Below are positions 29,610 to 33,459 of a DNA stretch of 33,459 nucleotides, piece by piece. The translations under genes were made by a program, and so were the position numbers. The DNA comes from Bacillota bacterium (lineage in GTDB: Bacteria > Bacillota_I > Bacilli_A > RF39 > UBA660), in NCBI GenBank assembly GCA_003149915.1, contig QAMK01000022.1, positions 1 through 33,459 on the forward strand, in the 5' to 3' direction. Numbering within the stretch: the first letter of the stretch is position 1; each line of letters begins with the position of its first letter. A model generated the notes under the pieces. It made no database searches, was not told the origin of the DNA, and saw only the letters and a list, made by a program, of their open reading frames with translations.

Positions 29610-30434
29610 ATGTGTGAAGAATTAGAAATATCCAGAGATACTTATTACAAATGGCTTAAAAGAAAAAATATAAAAAATAGATACGAATTAAATCATGAAG
29701 CATTAAAACCGCTAATTCAAAAATATTATGATTTATCAAATGGAACTGCAGGATATAGACAAATAAAAGAACAACTTGAATATCATGAAGGAATCATTAT
29801 CTCATATTATATGGCTTTCTTAATTAAATGTTGCATAATGAAATTACCTGAGGCTAGAAAGAAAAATAAAAATAAAGGTAAATATACGGTTACAACGAAA
29901 GGGGATGAAAAGAAATACACTTATCAAAATATAGCAGAAAATATGGATATAAATGATATTTATAAAGTAATATCAACTGATACAACAGAAGTAAAATTGG
30001 AAAAAGACGGAAAGCAAAATGTATCATTCTTTATTGATGCTTATAGCACTGAAATATTAGTATCATGTATTGGTAAATCACTAAATAATGATTTCATAGA
30101 ATACAATCTAAATTTATTAAATGACAGTGATTATAAATTAGATAATATCATATTACATTCAGATCGTGGAGGAATGTATAAAAGTGGAATATATAATACA
30201 AAAACCGCTGAAATGAATCTTATACCAAGTATGTCCGCACCTTACACTTGCACTCATAATCCTTGGATAGAAACACTCAACGGCCAATTCAAAGATTTCA
30301 TCAAGAAAGACAATCCCAAGACTCTTGATGAACTACAAATTGTATTAAACAAATTTGTATACTATAATAATAACATAAAAATTAAAAATAAACTAAAAAC
30401 AACACCGATTAATTATCGATGTTGCCATAGTTAA
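29610..30434 (+). CDS. IS3-family OrfB DDE transposase, copy 2
   Basis: It is identical to 414-1238 (274 aa), with D, D and E(35) intact. It is expressed by -1 frameshift from orfA. Confidence 0.9.
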   Translation: MCEELEISRDTYYKWLKRKNIKNRYELNHEALKPLIQKYYDLSNGTAGYRQIKEQLEYHEGIIISYYMAFLIKCCIMKLPEARKKNKNKGKYTVTTKGDEKKYTYQNIAENMDINDIYKVISTDTTEVKLEKDGKQNVSFFIDAYSTEILVSCIGKSLNNDFIEYNLNLLNDSDYKLDNIILHSDRGGMYKSGIYNTKTAEMNLIPSMSAPYTCTHNPWIETLNGQFKDFIKKDNPKTLDELQIVLNKFVYYNNNIKIKNKLKTTPINYRCCHS

Positions 30435-30494
30435 GAACTTTTTATTTCGTGTATAAATTTATCAAGTCAGTTCTGATGTGACTTTTTTAATTGC

Positions 30495-31112
30495 TTAAAA
30501 TTTACGATATAGACCGATTGCTTTTCCTAATATGGTAACGTTATCTAAAATAATTGGTGCCATCGTATCGTTTTCTGGTTGTAAACGGAAATGACCGTTT
30601 TCTTTGTAAAAAGTTTTTACGGTTGCTTCGCCATCGTCGTTCATTGCGACTACGGTGTCACCGTTTCTAGCGACGTTTTGTTTTTGGACGATTAAAATAT
30701 CACCGTCGTAAATGCCGACGTTAATCATCGATTCACCAGAAACTTTCAATGTGAATACTTCTTCTCCAGCAGGAAGTAGTGCGGTTGGTAGTGAGAAGAA
30801 TTCGTTTGGCATTTCGATTGCTTCGATCGGTGTTCCAGCAGTAACTTTTCCTACTAGTGGAACGTTTACGACATCATCGTCCGTTTGGGCAAGTTCATTT
30901 GGAACTAACAATTCGATTGTCCTGTTTTTGGCATTTGATTTTTTTATATATCCCTTTTGTTCTAGTTGTGTTAAATGAAATTGAATGGTAGCAGGGGAAC
31001 TTAACCCTACTTGACTTCCAATTTCACGAACAGTAGGTGGATAGCCGTTTTTGGCCATAAATTCTTTAATTGCTTGTAAAATATCTGCTTGACGTTTTGT
31101 TAAAACATCCAT
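30495..31112 (-). CDS. lexA: LexA repressor, copy 2
   Basis: It is identical to 1299-1916 (205 aa). The same start is chosen. If the repeat is an assembly effect, this is the same gene seen twice. Confidence 0.95.
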   Translation of the reverse strand: MDVLTKRQADILQAIKEFMAKNGYPPTVREIGSQVGLSSPATIQFHLTQLEQKGYIKKSNAKNRTIELLVPNELAQTDDDVVNVPLVGKVTAGTPIEAIEMPNEFFSLPTALLPAGEEVFTLKVSGESMINVGIYDGDILIVQKQNVARNGDTVVAMNDDGEATVKTFYKENGHFRLQPENDTMAPIILDNVTILGKAIGLYRKF

Positions 31113-31182
31113 ACTTTCCACTCCTTCTGTATTTAATTTACCATACTTTGTGTCAAATGTCAAACAAACGTTCAAATTTTTA

Positions 31183-31211
31183 TTGACACGAACAGTAGTT
31201 CGAATTATAAT
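31183..31211 (+). promoter_or_regulatory. SOS-box promoter, copy 2
   Basis: TTGACA-17-TATAAT with the perfect SOS box in the spacer at 31189-31202, identical to 1987-2015. Confidence 0.92.
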
Positions 31212-31238
31212 GGAAATACAGTGAGGGAGGAATGAAAG

Positions 31239-31391
31239 ATGTTTGAAGATAAAAAATTTAGAATGGCAGTGATTGGATTATATTTGTTTAGTGCGTTGGC
31301 AACTTATTTCTTATCGATTCGAATTGAGAGACTTAACAGTAGTCCAGATACGATGAAAGAAAATGAACGAGTTGTAATGGAATTAGAATAA
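31239..31391 (+). CDS. SOS-induced 50-aa membrane peptide, copy 2
   Basis: It is identical to 2043-2195. Confidence 0.8.
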   Translation: MFEDKKFRMAVIGLYLFSALATYFLSIRIERLNSSPDTMKENERVVMELE

Positions 31392-31420
31392 TTTATGGTA
31401 TAATACATCTAGGTGATTTT

Positions 31421-33459
31421 ATGAAGAAAGTAATTTTAATCGATGGAAATAATATTTTATTTCGGAGTTATTATGCGACTGCATACTCTGGAAATACAAT
31501 GAAAAATTCCAAAGGATTTCCAACGAACGCTCTTTATGGATTGATTAATATGATTCAAAAGATTATTAAAGAAGAGAATCCAGAGTACATTATGGTTGCG
31601 TTAGATAAAGGAAAAACGTTTCGCCATGATGAGTATAAAGATTATAAAGCTGGCCGCATTGAGATGCCGGATGAGTTAAAACAACAGTTTCCAGTTGCTA
31701 AGAAACTGTTAAATGCAATGGGAATTACGTATTATGAAGTAGAAAATTATGAGGCTGATGATATTATCGGTACGTTTGCTAAAAAAATTGATGATCCAAA
31801 CGATGACTTTATCGGTACGATTATCAGTAGTGATAAAGATTTGTTACAACTAATTAGTAAAGAAGTTGAAGTTAAGTTATTAAAACCTACTGGTTTTGTT
31901 CGCATGTCAGAGGAAGAGTTTCACAACGTGTATGGTCTCGCTCCAATTCGGATGATCGATTTGAAAGGATTGATGGGAGATTCATCTGACAACATTCCGG
32001 GAGTCAAAGGAATTGGAGAAAAAACAGCATTGACGTTACTTCATCAGTACGATACGATTGAGAATCTTTATGACCACATCGATGAAGTAAAAGGAAAAGT
32101 AAAAGAAAAGTTGATTGCCGGAAAAGAAAGTGCATTTGAAAGTAAGAAACTGGCAACGATTTATCGCGATGTCCCAGTCGATTTGGACTTTAATAAAATT
32201 GTCTACCGAGGTGTCGATACGTTAGCATACATTCAATTATTGGAGGAGTTGGAGTTTTATTCCCTGATTAAAAAAATGGATATTCCGGAAGAAATTGCTA
32301 GAGATCAAGTCGTCGTCGATAAGACTTTGGACCGTGTTAAGATTGTCACATCTTTGGATGATATCACTTTAGATGAACCGTATGCTGTCTATTTGGAAGT
32401 TTTAGGAGGAAATTATCACAAAGGAACACCACTTGGATTTGGTGTCTACAATGCTAAAAATGCATTTTATATTCCATTTGATGTTCTGTTACAAAAACCT
32501 GATTTCTTTGCTACGAAGATGAAGAAATACACTTACGATTTAAAAAAGATTTTAGCAGTATGTATGTATCATCATTTGCCGTTTGAAGGCTGTAAATACG
32601 ATTTGATGATTGCCGGATACTTGTTAAATAAGAATGTAAAAAATGACCCGGCATATCTTGCCAACACGTATGGATACGATATTCCATTTTACGATGCGTT
32701 TTTTGGTACTACTGCGAAGCCAAAATTGTACGATGAAGAAGAACTTGCTAAACTTTGTGTCAACAAAGCCAAATTCGTTTATGATACATACGATGAAGTA
32801 ACGGAAGAAATTGAAAAGAACAACGATATCTATTTATTCCAAGCCATCGAGATGCCTTTGGTAGAGGTTCTTGCTGATATGGAAGTGACGGGAATTGATG
32901 TCGATCGTGACTATTTGAGTAAGATGGGCGAAATGCTTCAAGAAAAGATGAAAGATATCGAGAATGAAGTGTATCGCTTGGCTGGTACTTCTTTCAATAT
33001 TCTTTCACCAAAACAATTGGGAGAGGTGTTATTTCAACGACTACAGATTCCATATCCTAAAAAGGTGAAAAACGAAACGTATTCGACTAGCAAAGAAATT
33101 TTAGATAAGTTAGCACCGGATTATCCGATTGTCGATTTCATTTTAGATTATCGTACTTATGCAAAACTGTATGCAAATTATACCGTTGGGTTAATTCAAG
33201 AGATTGCTAGTGATGGAAAAATTCATACGACGTTTAATCAGACTTTGACGAGAACCGGTAGACTTTCTAGTGAGAGTCCAAATTTACAGAATATTCCAGT
33301 TCGGTTGGAACTAGGGAAACTGATTCGTAAGGCATTTTTACCAACTAAAGATGCTGTCTTGATGTCTTCCGATTACAGTCAAATTGAACTGCGGATTTTC
33401 GCCCATATGTGTAAAGCACCTAACATGATAGAGGCATTTAAAGAAGACAAAGATATCCA
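31421..33459 (+). CDS. polA: DNA polymerase I, copy 2, cut by the window end
   Basis: The first 2039 bases match 2225-4263. They encode the 5'-3' exonuclease domain, the degenerate 3'-5' domain and the polymerase domain through motif A, ending near residue 679. The cut is the window edge, not a mutation. Confidence 0.96.
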   Translation, partial: MKKVILIDGNNILFRSYYATAYSGNTMKNSKGFPTNALYGLINMIQKIIKEENPEYIMVALDKGKTFRHDEYKDYKAGRIEMPDELKQQFPVAKKLLNAMGITYYEVENYEADDIIGTFAKKIDDPNDDFIGTIISSDKDLLQLISKEVEVKLLKPTGFVRMSEEEFHNVYGLAPIRMIDLKGLMGDSSDNIPGVKGIGEKTALTLLHQYDTIENLYDHIDEVKGKVKEKLIAGKESAFESKKLATIYRDVPVDLDFNKIVYRGVDTLAYIQLLEELEFYSLIKKMDIPEEIARDQVVVDKTLDRVKIVTSLDDITLDEPYAVYLEVLGGNYHKGTPLGFGVYNAKNAFYIPFDVLLQKPDFFATKMKKYTYDLKKILAVCMYHHLPFEGCKYDLMIAGYLLNKNVKNDPAYLANTYGYDIPFYDAFFGTTAKPKLYDEEELAKLCVNKAKFVYDTYDEVTEEIEKNNDIYLFQAIEMPLVEVLADMEVTGIDVDRDYLSKMGEMLQEKMKDIENEVYRLAGTSFNILSPKQLGEVLFQRLQIPYPKKVKNETYSTSKEILDKLAPDYPIVDFILDYRTYAKLYANYTVGLIQEIASDGKIHTTFNQTLTRTGRLSSESPNLQNIPVRLELGKLIRKAFLPTKDAVLMSSDYSQIELRIFAHMCKAPNMIEAFKEDKDI

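Larger units (their letters stand above)
29197..30474 (+). mobile_element. IS3-family insertion sequence, copy 2
   Basis: It is identical to 1-1278, with inverted repeats at 29197-29234 and 30437-30474. Here the left neighbour is visible: the stop codon of the 156-aa gene touches the element. The left flank (GTTTAA) and right flank (GATGTG) show no target duplication. Confidence 0.9.
29197..33459. repeat. Long direct repeat, copy 2
   Basis: This repeats 1-4263 at an offset of 29,196 and is cut by the window end. I saw no differences between the copies, including in the IS, the intergenic operators and the polA codons. Exactness over 4.2 kb points to one molecule or assembly path read twice, or to a very recent duplication. 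Confidence 0.97.

Noticed and set aside
1..33459. The window as a plasmid or phage genome because it closes on itself
   Set aside because: It contains essential chromosomal genes and no replication, partition, capsid, terminase or conjugation genes. The closure runs through an IS element.
1..33459. tRNA or rRNA genes
   Set aside because: I saw no cloverleaf with a GTTCGA-type T-loop and no rRNA-like segment on either strand; a covariance search would be needed to exclude them fully.

Overview
The window looks like chromosomal DNA from a low-GC, probably uncultured, spore-forming member of the Bacillota (class Bacilli or a close relative). The basis is AT-rich codon use, AGGAG/AGGTG ribosome binding sites, strong SigA-type promoters (several with an extended TGnTATAAT -10), Rho-independent terminators, a Gram-positive SOS box, a T-box leader, and Bacillus-like pairs: polA-mutM, ylbM/ylbN-rpmF, spoIIGA-sigE, recD2 with yrrI-alaS, and rnhC/cvpA. 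The species cannot be named from this sequence alone.

Layout. 1-1278 is an IS3-family insertion sequence. 1299-2195 is lexA and a divergent 50-codon SOS-controlled membrane peptide gene. 2225-7196 holds polA, mutM and pyk. 7289-9569 holds an unknown gene, a GHSKG hydrolase and a NUDIX hydrolase. 9595-11063 (minus) is tmcAL (ylbM) plus a small membrane protein. 11170-11849 is yceD-rpmF. 11934-13599 is spoIIGA and sigE, separated by a 64-bp tandem repeat. 13717-17283 holds a proline-rich membrane-anchored protein, mtaB, another single-span membrane protein and a DUF1292 protein. 17356-24489 holds recD2, a 52-codon membrane peptide, an AI-2E-type membrane protein, an alanine T-box, a P-loop kinase and alaS. 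24600-25250 is a collapsed TnpB element with a preserved guide-RNA-like 3' end. 25329-29196 holds holA, a membrane protein, rnhC (minus), cvpA, trxA and an unknown gene.

The last 4263 bases (29197-33459) repeat bases 1-4263, apparently exactly: IS, lexA, the SOS peptide gene and the first 2039 bases of polA. The sequence is therefore a 29,196-bp unit read a little more than once, and the unit begins exactly at the IS end. It is either an assembly loop through an IS present at two chromosomal sites, or a real IS-bounded tandem duplication or excised circle. The genes are single-copy housekeeping genes and the IS has no target duplication, which fits an IS-IS junction in either case.

The most interesting biology is (i) a bL32 protein with an N-terminal extension resembling the Prp-protease cleavage signal of bL27 and phage capsid proteins; (ii) a LexA-controlled 50-aa membrane peptide whose perfect promoter spacer is filled by a perfect SOS box; (iii) a kinase gene placed between the alanine T-box and alaS; (iv) the tandem repeat and overlapping terminator/promoter around spoIIGA-sigE; and (v) the TnpB remnant that keeps its promoter and structured RNA.
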